From Letharia columbiana (taxonomy: Eukaryota; Ascomycota; Lecanoromycetes; Lecanorales; Parmeliaceae), in assembly GCF_014066305.1 (NCBI RefSeq), contig NW_023501049.1, positions 643,001 to 707,000 on the forward strand: 64,000 nt of DNA. Reading direction: 5' to 3'. This document shows, piece after piece, positions 24,469-35,400 of the stretch (its first letter is position 1; every line of letters begins with the position of its first letter). A model generated the notes under the pieces. It was not told where the DNA came from, searched no databases, and saw nothing but the letters and a program-made list of their open reading frames with translations. The translations under genes and the position numbers were made by a program.

Positions 24469-26202
24469 TCAGAGGCGCTGACCACCACTCTTGTTGCCGA
24501 AAATCTTCGATTGCCTCTTTGACTTGCAAGTCGTCGCGGTACATCCGCGCTGACCCTTCGCAGCCGTCGTTCCATTCTGAGACGCTCCAGACGCCATGAC
24601 TGGGCTGCTCGAGTTCGTAGCTGCGCCAGACGCGATATTGGCTGCGACGACCGAAGTCGCTGCAACTGCTGGAGATGCAACCACAGGGGTAGCGGTACCC
24701 GAGAAGCCTGGCGTTGAGGCGCTTGTGGGAGTCGAAGGCGAGGCTGATAGTATGGGTGGGTTTATGTCCAGTGATTTGGGTGGCATCGATGAAGGCGCCG
24801 CTGCTGGTGCTTGAGCTGGCGTCGAAATGGTAGCGGTTGGTGGAGCCGATGCAGGGGCTGGGGATGCAGGCTGAGTCGCTGCTGGGGAGATAGATGCCGG
24901 CGACGCGGCCGGAGTTGATGCTGGAGCCGCGGCTGGGGATGCGGCTTGATTTGCTGCTGGTGCTACATAAGCTGGCGACGCGCCTGGAGCGGATGCTGGA
25001 GCCGCGGCTGGCTGAGTCGCCGCTGCAGCTCCGGCAGTCATTGGCGAGACGGTGGATTCGACAATATCCACAGTGACTGTCAGCGGAACTTTTGGAGCTT
25101 CAGCGACTATTGCCGCGGATACTGCGTTCTCGATGTAGGAAGCCATTCCAGCATTCGTCGTTGAGTTGTAGTCTGCCGGTGAAGCTTGAGCAGATACAGC
25201 AGAGCTTGCTCCCGCAGGTGCCGGTGAAGCTTGGGCAGATACAGCTGGGCTTGCTCCCGCTGCCGCTGGGGAAGCGGTGAGCGAGCTCACGTATGCTGGA
25301 ATGGCCGCGCTGTTCAGGTGGTCGGCAGCGGATGACGAAGCTGGTGACGATGCTTGTCGAGCTTTAACGCGTCTCTTACTTCCCTGCTTGGCGACTATAT
25401 CGACGTCCATACACGAGGTATAAAGCTCAGCCTTGCCTTTGGGCAGATTTGGGTCCCCATACATAGACGTTGGCCAATCCCATACCCAGTAGAGCACATA
25501 GGGCACCCCAGTGGGTATATCTGTAGGAAGAGCAATATCATTTTGGCACCATAGATTCGTGCCCATGAGCTGGTTTGCTGTGTGAGGAAATTGCGCTTGA
25601 CGATGGGTTGAGATGTTACCTCCATTGATTTGATAGCAGTAGCCATCATCAAAAGGTTGAGTCGCGAGAAGCTTGCCACGCCGATCACCACCACTACCTT
25701 CCGCGTTCCATTGTCCAAAGACATCAAGGAATCGCTCGGGAAACTTTGGTTGGGTAGTACCATAAATGTAGACCAAACCACGATTCAAAGGCTTACCCGG
25801 CTGGTTTTGCGGGAGAGTGACATGGCCGTTCTCCTGATAGCGCAACGCGACTAAGTCACCCGGAGCTGCTTGAAGGCGTGGACTGCCATCAGCCTGGTAC
25901 TGCGCGTCCTGGGTGCGCTTGCACATTGTGTCGTTGGGGTAAACTCCAGTTGTGTCCAGTGCAGGAATCGTGTCTCTCTCTTCGATCGCGGGTTGCCCTA
26001 AACTCGGGAGTATATGTACCATAAGAGGGTCGCTGAAATTCGGGGCTGTTCTCTTAGTGTTGTTTCGACAGTAGCCTGGGGTGCCTGTGAAGAGTCCTGT
26101 CTTGGGGTCGATGACATCCATCTCCTCAACCCATGAGTGTGCTGTGGTGGGAGCAACGAGGAGGACAAGTGCCGCCAGGGCAGCTGCCGCCGAAGAATAC
26201 AT
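24469..26202 (-). CDS. Secreted DUF7492 protein, LPMO-like
   Basis: 577 residues, one exon. A hydrophobic signal peptide (residues 1-21, ending TTA) is followed by His22 (HSWVEEM). An N-terminal His after cleavage is the hallmark of copper lytic polysaccharide monooxygenases, which form the histidine brace. Further conserved His occur in ENGHVTLPQNQPGKP and QFPHTANQLMG. The N-terminal ~270 residues match the fungal DUF7492 family in my recollection (motifs TDGSPRLQ-type AAPGDLVALRYQENGH, YVLYWVWDWPT, YTSCMDVDI). Residues ~285-540 are a low-complexity Ala/Ser/Pro linker with repeated ASPA units, likely O-glycosylated. The C-terminal ~30 residues are basic. Oxidative activity is inferred, not shown. 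The gene is the first intact one beside the RIP block. Its 3' flank carries a 47-bp duplication and the GC-rich element. Confidence 0.8.
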   Translation of the reverse strand: MYSSAAAALAALVLLVAPTTAHSWVEEMDVIDPKTGLFTGTPGYCRNNTKRTAPNFSDPLMVHILPSLGQPAIEERDTIPALDTTGVYPNDTMCKRTQDAQYQADGSPRLQAAPGDLVALRYQENGHVTLPQNQPGKPLNRGLVYIYGTTQPKFPERFLDVFGQWNAEGSGGDRRGKLLATQPFDDGYCYQINGGNISTHRQAQFPHTANQLMGTNLWCQNDIALPTDIPTGVPYVLYWVWDWPTSMYGDPNLPKGKAELYTSCMDVDIVAKQGSKRRVKARQASSPASSSAADHLNSAAIPAYVSSLTASPAAAGASPAVSAQASPAPAGASSAVSAQASPADYNSTTNAGMASYIENAVSAAIVAEAPKVPLTVTVDIVESTVSPMTAGAAAATQPAAAPASAPGASPAYVAPAANQAASPAAAPASTPAASPASISPAATQPASPAPASAPPTATISTPAQAPAAAPSSMPPKSLDINPPILSASPSTPTSASTPGFSGTATPVVASPAVAATSVVAANIASGAATNSSSPVMASGASQNGTTAAKGQRGCTATTCKSKRQSKIFGNKSGGQRL

Positions 26203-27303
26203 TCTGATGTGTGAGTGGATTTTGGACTGAGGTCGTTGGTTGATATCTGAAGCACGGCCGGTGTGAGGCTGAAGGACGTGAGATCGTAGAATGCTAGTGA
26301 ATTACGTTTTGGTGGAAGAGTATGTGAAAGATGTGGAAAGATGCTGATGATAAAAGAAGTGAGAGGTAGAAGAAAACAATTAAATATGAACAATAGGCAC
26401 GGTCAACGTGCTGAATAGGATATCAAAGAACGAAAGTCATTGTCGTGAGGCGAGGCCTATTGTCGAAAATACTAAGTATTCACACGTTTTACAGTACCTA
26501 CAATGGAAGTCTGCTGAAGGTCAAGGAAGACAAAAGAGAATTGAAGTGAAAAGGGAATTATGAGTTCAATATCACGACGAGGCATGGAGAAGCAAGAATG
26601 CAGTGCTGCATCTGTTCACATGTATCGAGGGGTGAAATAGCATCTTGCCTTGACATGACTTGATGACAGCCAATGGTGATTCGAGTTTTAAACACCATCA
26701 AACTGTGGGTCTATTACGGGGAACTTTGAAACCTTTCGAAAGGACCCGTGGCGTCCATTGGGAGAGCAAGTCCCATAGCAAAGGCATGCGCTGCTATACT
26801 TGGTGAAGGAGACTGTTTTGCATCGATTGGGCAAGGCGCGTACTGAGTGGCAAGAAGCCGTAAACACCTCGACAGGCTTCTAGATTCAATTGTTCCGGGC
26901 ACAAAGCTATTGTTTCAAGATCGTGCAAGAGATGTTTGGAGAAGCTACCAGTAAAGAAGTCATCGTCCTCAGGAGCAAGCTGTTGAGGCTCGCTATCCAG
27001 TGAAAATGTTGAGTCGCGTGGTCGCGTGGTGTCTCAGATTCGGCAGCGTTTCAAATTCTCTTGGCGCTTCCCCAGGCTAAAAATTGCGGGCGCCGAGAGC
27101 GCTACCACTCACCTCTCGAGTACACAAACAAGTCGAAACTGATTTCATGATTCCAAGTTCTTCGCCGCCCACAGCTCTTCCAAGCAAACAGTTATTGCCC
27201 ATCAAGATAAGCCTTTCTAGTCGGTCGAGGCCAGGTCATTTGCCTCTTGCTGGACGCTAGCACTGGCAGCTGATACTGCCTTTGTCTTGGGAACCCAGGT
27301 TTG
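26203..27303. other. Divergent intergenic region
   Basis: Lies between the LPMO-like gene (-) and the metallo-beta-lactamase gene (+) and must hold both promoters. I see no conserved gene, tRNA or repeat. Short open frames present lack start context and family similarity. Confidence 0.5.
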
Positions 27304-28254
27304 ATGGCGGCCAATCCTAGTCGCTCTCAATACTTCACTTGCTCTCGGTTGAACGCTACCACCTTTGTGGTATACGAAAATGACAAATATGAAGAGCACC
27401 CCTTTATCTATGTCAAGATATATGATGACCCTCGCCTCGTTGTAATATCCGATACCGGCTGTGGAGGTGGTGACGAGGATCGAGAACATTATCACAACTT
27501 AAAGAAGTACATAGAGACTTGTCCAGCCGCGGCTAATGATGGGAAGCCGTTGAACCCCATTGAGGCCCGGAGAACATATTTTATCATTTGTACACATTGT
27601 CATTACGATCATATTCTTGGTCTCAAACACTTTCAGACCGCCTCTACGAGTATCCTTGCTTCCTCGTTCGATAGACATTTCATCGAAAAAAATCTTCCTG
27701 TGCATTCACTTTGTGAATTTCTTGACGTGCCCACTCCTGAGTACACTGTTTCATATTGGGCGGACGATCTCGACAAGCTCTCGTTCGACGGAAAACCACT
27801 CCATCTGCAGATTCTCCATACTCCGGGCCACACGCCAGATGAGCTGGCATGGTACGACGAGCAAGAGCGCCATCTATATGTCGGAGACTCGTTCTATGAG
27901 CGAGTAGCGAAAGACAACTCGTATGAACAGGCTATCATCTTCCCTAAAGAGGGAAATTGGGTCCACTACATGCAGTCTTTGGAGAAGCTACTCCGCTTCG
28001 TGGAAGAGAAGAATGAGGAACCAGGCAAAGCTACAATCAGGATTGGCTGTGGACATATCACATCCTCTGTGGACGGCGTGGAGATCTTGATAATTGTGCA
28101 GCAGCTTTTTCAGGACATCATAGCTGGCAAGGCGCCAATCGTGCATCTCGAGGAGAAGCGAGGGGAGGAATATGCGCTCTGGAAGGCAGATGGAGAGCCA
28201 AGGTTCTCTGTAGCGGCGCCCAAGAGACTTGCACTTGAGGCCACAAAAGCCTGA
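27304..28254 (+). CDS. Metallo-beta-lactamase-fold hydrolase
   Basis: 316 residues, no intron. The first ATG is at 27,304; the TTG just before it is in frame but unlikely to be the start. The metal motif CTHCHYDH gives His98, His100, Asp102 and His103, followed by TPGHTPDE (His176), GDSF (Asp195) and a late CGHITS (His251). This is the full ligand set of a binuclear-metal MBL hydrolase (glyoxalase II-like fold). Substrate unknown: fungal members include thioesterases, lactonases and polyketide-related hydrolases. No polyketide synthase lies nearby, so a secondary-metabolism role is not suggested. No signal peptide; probably cytosolic. Neighbour nicotinamidase is on the same strand 417 bp downstream but is a separate transcription unit. 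Confidence 0.85.
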   Translation: MAANPSRSQYFTCSRLNATTFVVYENDKYEEHPFIYVKIYDDPRLVVISDTGCGGGDEDREHYHNLKKYIETCPAAANDGKPLNPIEARRTYFIICTHCHYDHILGLKHFQTASTSILASSFDRHFIEKNLPVHSLCEFLDVPTPEYTVSYWADDLDKLSFDGKPLHLQILHTPGHTPDELAWYDEQERHLYVGDSFYERVAKDNSYEQAIIFPKEGNWVHYMQSLEKLLRFVEEKNEEPGKATIRIGCGHITSSVDGVEILIIVQQLFQDIIAGKAPIVHLEEKRGEEYALWKADGEPRFSVAAPKRLALEATKA

Positions 28255-28670
28255 TAGTGCACACGAATTCTTGGCACGAGAGTCGGCTTACATACGAATC
28301 GTCTGAAACTCTTAGTAACAGGACCCAAGCTGTCAGAAAGTGGTAGTCTTGGGTACTGGCTTCTCCAGATTGTGTACATCCGTAGGTATTAGAGCAAAGT
28401 TCTGGACAATCGAGGTGTAGAAGCAGTCTAGCATCTCCTTTTTAAGTCAACAATGAGCCTTTATAATCATGCTGATATTGTCAAGACTCAAACAATTCCC
28501 TACGCTTCACTCCTCTCGGGCCCTTTCTGCCGAAGATTACCCATCCCGCAATTGAAATGCGGAGAAAGCTGAGGTGGGTTTTCAGCATCCTTCATTGAGC
28601 GTGCACGATCCGCCATGAATGACGGTACGGATAGCAGATGGTGGCTCCACGTCGTTGAGCTCTGAAGAAT
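28255..28670. other. Intergenic region
   Basis: Holds the 3' end of the MBL gene and the promoter of the nicotinamidase gene. No gene or repeat seen. Confidence 0.5.
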
Positions 28671-29450
28671 ATGGCAGCGCCGACATCTAGAGAGTACTTC
28701 AAGCCAGCTTTGCTGGTGGTGGACATGCAGGAAGACTTTTGCGGGCCTGTAGGTGTTCCCACCATGTACAAGTCGATGATATTCAGCAGGAGCTAAGCAT
28801 TTTGGCAGAGTGGATCGTTAGCAGTGGAAAGTGGACGGGACATAGCACCGACAATCAACAGCCTCCTCTCTCTGCCGTTTGCCCTGAAGATAGCGACGAA
28901 GGACGCACATCCTCAAGGCCACGTCTCCTTTGCAATATCCCATCCCCCCCCAAACAACAAAGCCTTCGAGTCTGCTGTCAAGATCTCCAATCCCTCAGAC
29001 AGGACCCAATTTCACGAGATACCGCTTTGGCCGGTGCATTGTGTTCAAGGTACGAAGGGAGCCGAGATCATTCCAGAGATAGACGTATCAAAGTTGGATG
29101 AAGTGGTTGAGAAGGGGAAGGATAGCGGGTTAGAGATGTTCTCTGGTTTTGCGGATATTTTCGGAAGCAAATCACCGGAGGCAGCCTCGCAAGATCTTGC
29201 CGGATTGCTTCACTGCGCTGGAATAACAACGGTCTTCGCCGTGGGCTTGGCAGGAGATTATTGTGTCAAATGTACGGCTCTTGATGCAAAGAAAGAGGGA
29301 TTCGAGGTCTATGTGGTCAAGGAAGCCACGAGAAGTGTGGATGCTGGCGAGAATGGGTGGGGCAAAGCCACAAAGGAGATGAGGGAGGCTGGGATCGAGA
29401 TCATCAGCGTCGAAGGTCCGGAAATGGCGAGAGTCAAGAGCTTGAAGTGA
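28671..29450 (+). CDS. PNC1: Nicotinamidase (isochorismatase family)
   Basis: Two exons, 28,671-28,748 and 28,809-29,450, joined over a 60 nt intron (GTAGGT...TTGGCAG), give 239 residues. The splice restores the family sequence DFCGP-SGSLAVESGRD. The enzyme hydrolyses nicotinamide to nicotinate and ammonia for NAD salvage and relieves sirtuin inhibition. Visible active-site residues: Asp18 (VVDMQED), Lys128 (VVEKGKD) and Cys178 (GDYCVKCTAL) as the catalytic triad, and Asp58, His60, His103 (TKDAHP, WPVHCVQG) as metal ligands. The usual Trp in KDWHP is Ala59 here, and SAF is SGF (138-140); both are near the pocket. Length is slightly above yeast Pnc1 (216). Cytosolic/nuclear or peroxisomal location cannot be told; no C-terminal SKL. 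Confidence 0.88.
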
Positions 29451-29833
29451 GCAATACTCAGTAATACTGGACACGCTTTGATCATCCAGAACTGTCTACG
29501 GAGCTTATTCCGCCAGCAGAGAATCATCTTTCAAGCACTGGAATTTTCGGAGCTTAAGATGCTGTGTTTGAGAGGAGTGGACCTCAGCATCTTTGCATTT
29601 TTCCTGCATTAGTTGCTACAACAGTATCTGCATCATTACATGGAACCGGTATTTATAGTGGATGAACTCCGGCTCTTACCATCTATGGACTCGTTTACTA
29701 GCGCGGTTCCAGCAAGAGATCTACCTTTGCCGGCCGTCGTCATGCATCTCGCTGCGACGCGCTTTTAACAACCTCACAACAATTTCCAAAATCTACCAAC
29801 AAGCTCCTACGCAACCAATTCGAATTCGTCGCC
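29451..29833. other. Intergenic region
   Basis: 383 bp between two plus-strand genes, with A/T-rich tail sequence then promoter. Nothing else recognised. Confidence 0.5.
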
Positions 29834-30567
29834 ATGGTTTCATCAAAGGGAAAGCCTACAGACCCTAAGCTTCGCGAGGAGGCCAAGGAAGGTATGTAAA
29901 TACACCTTACTATGCGCCCAGAAATTACAGTGTTACACTCTCCTGTCCAGCTAACGCACCATTATCTGTAGATGTCAAGCAGATGCCAAACAAGGATGGA
30001 GGTGGAAAGGGTCACATGGCTGGATGGAAGGTCAGTTCTCGCTTCGAAGCTCTATCCTGCGCCGCTGCATCGCGTACCACCATGTGCCACTATCTTCTAT
30101 CCGTGCAGCGCAGCATCTATTGGAGTCCAAGTAACTGACGCGTCTGTCAATCACAGGCTGGCAAAATCTCTGAAGAGTACGAAAAGCGCGGCGGCGGCTA
30201 CGAGAATGAAGCAGGATCCAAGAACGAGCCAACCAAAGGCGCTCCGACCCCCAAATCCGACGCGAAGAAAGATGCCGAAGTGAAGGAGAATGGCGAAGAG
30301 AAGAGCGAGGAGAAGGAGAAAGAGAAGCCAAAGGCCAACAGTGGCAAGAAGGCAACCGGCACCAAGAAAGCTGAGCCAAAGGCCAAAGCTCCCAAGAAAG
30401 AGAAGAAGCCACCTGCAGAGGGAACAAGGAAGAGCTCTCGCGTTGCCGCCACTGCTGGCACCAAGCGTAGCGCGCCGGAGGACGACGACGACGACGGTGA
30501 GGAGGAAGAGAAGAAGGAGAAGAAAAAGGCACCAGCGAAGAAGGCCAAGACTTCTGCTAAGAAGTGA
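29834..30567 (+). CDS. Small Lys/Glu-rich conserved fungal protein
   Basis: Three exons: 29,834-29,891, 29,972-30,030 and 30,157-30,567, with introns GTATGT...CTGTAG and GTCAGT...CACAG. They close to 175 residues. Residues ~1-75 (MVSSKGKPTDPKLREE, MPNKDGGGKGHMAGWKA, ISEEYEKRGGGYENEAGS) are compositionally normal and resemble small uncharacterised fungal proteins. Residues ~76-175 are an acidic/basic low-complexity tail (KEKEKPKA, EDDDDDGEEEE, KKAPAKKAKTSAKK) with likely nuclear-localisation signals, as in histone-binding or DNA-associated proteins. Function unknown; a chromatin or nucleolar role is only inferred from composition. The start ATG is in good context (GCCATGG). Confidence 0.75.
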
Positions 30568-30908
30568 AGCCACTTCTTCCTTCATCGACAAGTTGGTGCT
30601 GGCGGTGTCCGTGCGGTGAATACCCTTTCGAGAATGGACGCTTTTTTGTATACTCAAACCGTGGAGAGGAGTGATTAGATACCTTATCCAAATTCCGCAG
30701 CTTCAAGCAACCGAGGCCTAGACCACTTGCGTTAGCTATCCAGTCTCCTTTCCGTTCTTAATGTCTCGCGCTCGAATTACTTGAACATCCAGTCCCACCT
30801 TTCCTTGGTTTTCTGAATACACGCGACTGGCGATAGCCGACATTCACGAAGTCGCTGCCTCCCGGTTCTACGTGTCTCCTTTGTTGCCAACTTTTCCACA
30901 CCCTCACA
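30568..30908. other. Intergenic region
   Basis: 341 bp holding a 3' flank and the promoter of the next plus-strand gene. No feature recognised. Confidence 0.5.
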
Positions 30909-31911
30909 ATGCTTTTCCCGTTTTGGAGGTGTTGGTGTATTCTAGCCACCGGCCATCAAGTCCTTGCACAGGTCATAGTTGACACAAACGCCACGAACGC
31001 AACCGAACCTGTCCTTGCAACGAACATCACAACCTCCCGCCTCCTCCTCCAGTACTACGGAACCGACGACGCAACAATAAGCGGCAGGTACCAAATCCTC
31101 CTCTGCGGCGCCGGCCAGACCGACTCCAAAGCCGCCAAGCTCCAAGCTCTCCTCCCCCTGATCTGGCAGAATCTCCAGGTAGCAATCCAAGACGTCAAGA
31201 AAGGCACCACATCCCAGCACGGCTACACCGCCTTCTTCAAAACCGACACCAACCAAGCGGCCGTGACGGACCTTTTCCACAAAATCTCCGCCGGCGACCC
31301 CGTCCCCGTATCCGCCGACCGAGCCACGCGCCTGGGATCACCGACGGCGTCCCCAACCTTCGCCTGCATGGAAGAAGGAGACGCCTTCACAGCGCACCTC
31401 TACGCCGAATGCCTCGCCCGAAACACGGGGACGATATCCGCAACCCTGATGACGTGGGGCGCGACGGAGATCGTCTTCATCTGCCCCTCCTTCTGGGCCC
31501 TCCCCGCCGGGCTCACGCGGGCCAGCTGCCCACGCGTCGTCCGCAACAGGGCCAGTCCGGACGACGAGGCGCTGATCCGGAGCATGTACGGCTCGGTCGT
31601 GCACATGCTGGCGCACGTCTATGTGCCCGAGTCGTTGGATTACGGCAACAGTGTCGTGCAGGAGGTGGATGGTGTGCAGGCTGCCATTGAGCTGAACGCG
31701 ACGGAGAGTCTGGTGACTGCGAGTAATTATGCGTTTTACGCTGCCGGTGAGTAGGCGCTGTCATCTTTTCATTCTCACGCCCACGTCTGTTCGAATGGAT
31801 GGTGTGGGTCAGTGTCTGACTCGGATTTTAGCAATTCAAGCTGGGTGTACGGATTGGCCCATCGTGCCTCAATGTGAAGCTGAGGGTATCTGTGCCTGGC
31901 CATCATCCTAG
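30909..31911 (+). CDS. Secreted metallopeptidase-like protein lacking the catalytic Glu
   Basis: Exons 30,909-31,746 and 31,832-31,911 (intron GTGAGT...TTTTAG, 85 nt) give 305 residues. The second exon adds AIQAGCTDWPIVPQCEAEG, matching the usual Cys-containing C-terminus of this fungal secreted family, which is related to M35/Lys-specific metallo-endopeptidases. A hydrophobic N-terminus (FWRCWCILATG...VLAQ) suits a signal peptide. N-glycosylation sequons (NAT, NIT) follow. Where the zinc motif HExxH is expected the protein has HMLAH (His232, Met233, His236): both His are kept but the catalytic Glu is Met. It may be a non-catalytic binding protein. Third-position GC is very high in the middle of the gene. 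Confidence 0.75.
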
Positions 31912-32412
31912 AAAGGTGCAAGTATAAGTCCGGTTCGATAGCAGAGGTTTGGGTTGCAGACGCAAAAATGTCGGCTCGAAAGCGAGACGGCGATTAGGAA
32001 TGGAACTGGCTGATGAAAACATATTTGAGTTGGCATTTATTTACCTTTCTATGACAAAGTCAATATTATGAGACACCTTGAGAAACAAAGACGACTGCTG
32101 TTCTCTGGAAAGTAAGAATAGAAGATCTCTTACTTTCTGGTTCTTCGCCCAGGACAACGGTGACTGTAGAGAGGGGAAGTGGATTTTGGTGGTCAATTTG
32201 ATCAATATGTTGGTACTTGCTAAGCAAGGGATTTGATATGGTGTTGATTATGGGGTGGGCTGAAGGATGTGGGCCTGTAAGCATCAACGCATGGAGAAAG
32301 AATCAAGATCCTCGGGTCCATGCTTTCAAATTTCTCATTTATCCTGGGTATCGAACGCCATAAGAATGCCCATACCTTGGCGAGAACCCCCATGAACTCG
32401 CCTATGCCCCTA
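31912..32412. other. Convergent intergenic region
   Basis: Between the 3' ends of the metallopeptidase-like gene (+) and rtc1 (-). It should contain both polyadenylation regions. No gene or repeat seen. Confidence 0.5.
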
Positions 32413-35400
32413 TCAAGGCACCGAAGCACTCGTCTTGCCAGAAGCCCCAGGGCTCCCAGAAGCAGCCTTTCCCTCCTCCTCTGGAACCACGATTCTGACC
32501 TTCTTACCACCACTCATACTCCTTCCCGCGGCTCCCAAACCCATTGTCCCTGGTCTCTTGCCCCTAGAGCTTCCGCCAACCATGGCTCTAGCCCCTCGGA
32601 CAGCTCCACTCTCAGCTGCATAACGCTCATCTTTGCTCACACTCTCTGCCTTCCTGCCCCGTTCCTTTTTCTCCACGATTACGTCTCTCCGTGTTCCTGG
32701 CACACAGTCACACAGGCACCCTATAGTTGGACAGGCACCCTCACTCATTGGATCGCCCCACCAAACCCGTAGACAGTCCGCATGCCCGCCGTGCCCACAC
32801 TCCTGGCACCATCCCCACGATGCATCTTTCTTTTGCGGTTTACCACAATCCGCAGGTTCCTGCGTATGCCGTCTGGACGATCCAAGACCTTCCCCAAAGC
32901 AGATGGGACATTCAGCCCAATGTTGTTGGCAGCGCTCGCAATAATTCGGGATTCCACCTTTGTTTGGCTTTTGACAGACGGTACACCATGGCCCGCCTGA
33001 AGCGATGTGGTAGAAACCCTTGTCCACGACGTCTGGATAGTCGGGATCGCAGAGGTTGAGGAGCGCGTCAGCTTCGACGAAGAGCTGATGGGTGACAAGT
33101 TGCTCATGATATTGTAGTAGGATCAAGTTGCAGCGTTCGAAAGGAATAGAATGATTTAGATATGGTGCAAGGTGAAGTACAAGATAAGCAGGAAATTGTG
33201 CATTGTGCAGTCTAAGGGTGTAATAATCGATGATCTCCTCGAATATGGCTGTTGCTGTCCATGGATGTGGAATGGGCGACCTCTGCTTGGGACGATCGAA
33301 ATCCGAAAGGATATAGTAATCAGGTTTATTTAGCAACACCTTTGTTGTGGGAGGGTCAAGGGCCCACTGGCCAAGGCCATTGGTCTCCATGTCTTCGTGA
33401 TGGACCAATGCGGCTGTATTGCTAGGGCGGTAGCTCGATATCAGTGTAGCAGGCGGAAAGTGCTGCACGGGTGGGTTCTTGGAATGGTGTGGAGAGGCTG
33501 GAGAAGATGCTGGAGAGCGTAGGCTTGTTTCATCCTCGAACACCAATGCACTTTCCTCGTGACTTGGGCTATCTTGATAGACTCGGTCCTTGGGAGCATT
33601 CAAACGTTCAGGAGTAGATGAGGCCTTCTCGGATCCTGGATTGCTTTCAAAAGACCCCATGGTTGATTGAGCACGGTTCGAACTGTCAGTTGAAGCCGAA
33701 AACAGCTGAAAGCTTTCGTTCGAGTCGTGGCGATTAATACTAGCGCCTGAGCCCGGCCCGTTCATCTGGAACGGATCATCAAGTCTGAGTAATGGACGGG
33801 GTATCGCCCTATAATTCTCCATGGCAGCGCGACGTTCGGTCATTTGCCGGTCAATTTCGCCAAAATCAGCCCTTGGAGATGTTTGGTAAGTCTTTGATAG
33901 ACGCTCGTTCTCAGGTTCACAAAGAGCTGTTGCCCCTCCAGATCTCTCTAGGCCGCTGTCCTTGCCTACGGCGTGATTTTCAGGGCTGGTCATCTTCGCC
34001 AGCTGTGATACGCCCGTGACTGGTCTCAAGGGCTGCTTGCTCCATAAGGCATCAGAAAGCTGAAGAGACTCGACATTCGCCGAAAAGTTCGACCCAGGTA
34101 GAGCATCGGGTTGTGGTCTGGCGAGAGGCGTGGTCATATTGGAGGCATCATCAAGAGCTGTGGAGGCCTTGTTTCTCGATCGCAGCTTTCCTTCAATCGA
34201 AATCGACATCTGACTCTCCTGGTCTTCGTTCGTGTAGCCGTCATTGTTACTCGTCGACTGGAAAGACGCTCGCTTCATCGAACTTGAAAGCGATGCCGCA
34301 TTGAGACGCTTCCGGCGGTTTTCATCTGCTCTCTCGCCCAGTTCGCTTTCCGTTGCTTTCGCCACCACGTTCCAGGTTCCAGAAAGTTGATACTCGCCTA
34401 CTTGTGCAGCAATCTCCCCGTTGGAGCGTAAAGCATAAGCAAGTTCGTGATGTCTATTGCATCTTGAATCGTCGGTCGGTGGTGGTGGTGGAATGTGATA
34501 TTCGCGTGCATAGACCTTGAACGTATCGTGATAAGAGAGACCTTCAATCCGCCCAATGCCAGCTGCTTGGGCTGAGTGAGACATCTCCTTTTCGTGTAGG
34601 CTTATGTCCAATTTCTGAATTGGTCCACCAGAGCCCGCAGATGGGGGCGTACCTGCTAACGATTTCATTGACCTCGAGGGGCCTGGATGCTTACGTTGCC
34701 GGTTCTTGAACGATGAGCTGAGTAAAGTTGGTTCCTCTGAGCTACCGTGCGTTGTGCCGTGGTTGCTGGGGACCTTCTCGCTTCCACTACTTCGTCGTTG
34801 ATCCCGTTGATTAAAGTCGTCAAGCATATCCTTTATTGATGCTCGCCTTCGCTCCCTTTTCTGCAGGAAAAACAAGACCCGGCCATCTGGAGCGATATCA
34901 ACAGTGTTTGAACTTCGTCTATCGGATGTCTTTGTTGCAAAATTAATGTCTGTTTGTGTGAACATGCCAGCTGATCCCACAGACCAAAGCAAGCTCTCCG
35001 ATTTCCAAAGAAGCGCAGTTGCAGGGGTATCATAACGATTCACTTCGCGAAAAGGTATATATGGCCGCCGGAAGTCCCAGATATGTATCTTTGTTTCCTG
35101 TTGATCATATGATGTTGCTATTTGTGTGCATTGCCACTGGGCAGGCTCTTCTTTATCGGAAGACCAACAAGCTGGCCTCCAACGGACATTGACGACGGCT
35201 TGAGGAGCACGAATCTGCCATAGGTGTTTCATTCTACGGTCTGACGAGGAAAAGTCCCAGACCTTTATATTTTTGTCTGCTCCTCCACTTGCAATATGCT
35301 TTCCATCCGGGTGCCAGTCAATTGCATTGCAGGTTTTTTCATGGGCGTTTATTTTGAGGAGCGGAGCATTGTCCCTGCGGATGTCCCAACGCTGGATAGT

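Noticed and set aside
30151..30657. Leu-rich 166-168 codon minus-strand frames that look membrane-like
   Set aside because: They are the complement of the Lys/Glu-rich tail of the plus-strand gene at 29,834-30,567; AAG/GAG runs read as CTT/CTC (Leu) on the other strand.
24469..32412. A secondary-metabolite cluster around the MBL hydrolase
   Set aside because: MBL-fold enzymes occur with polyketide synthases, but no PKS, NRPS, terpene synthase, P450 or pathway regulator is present nearby.
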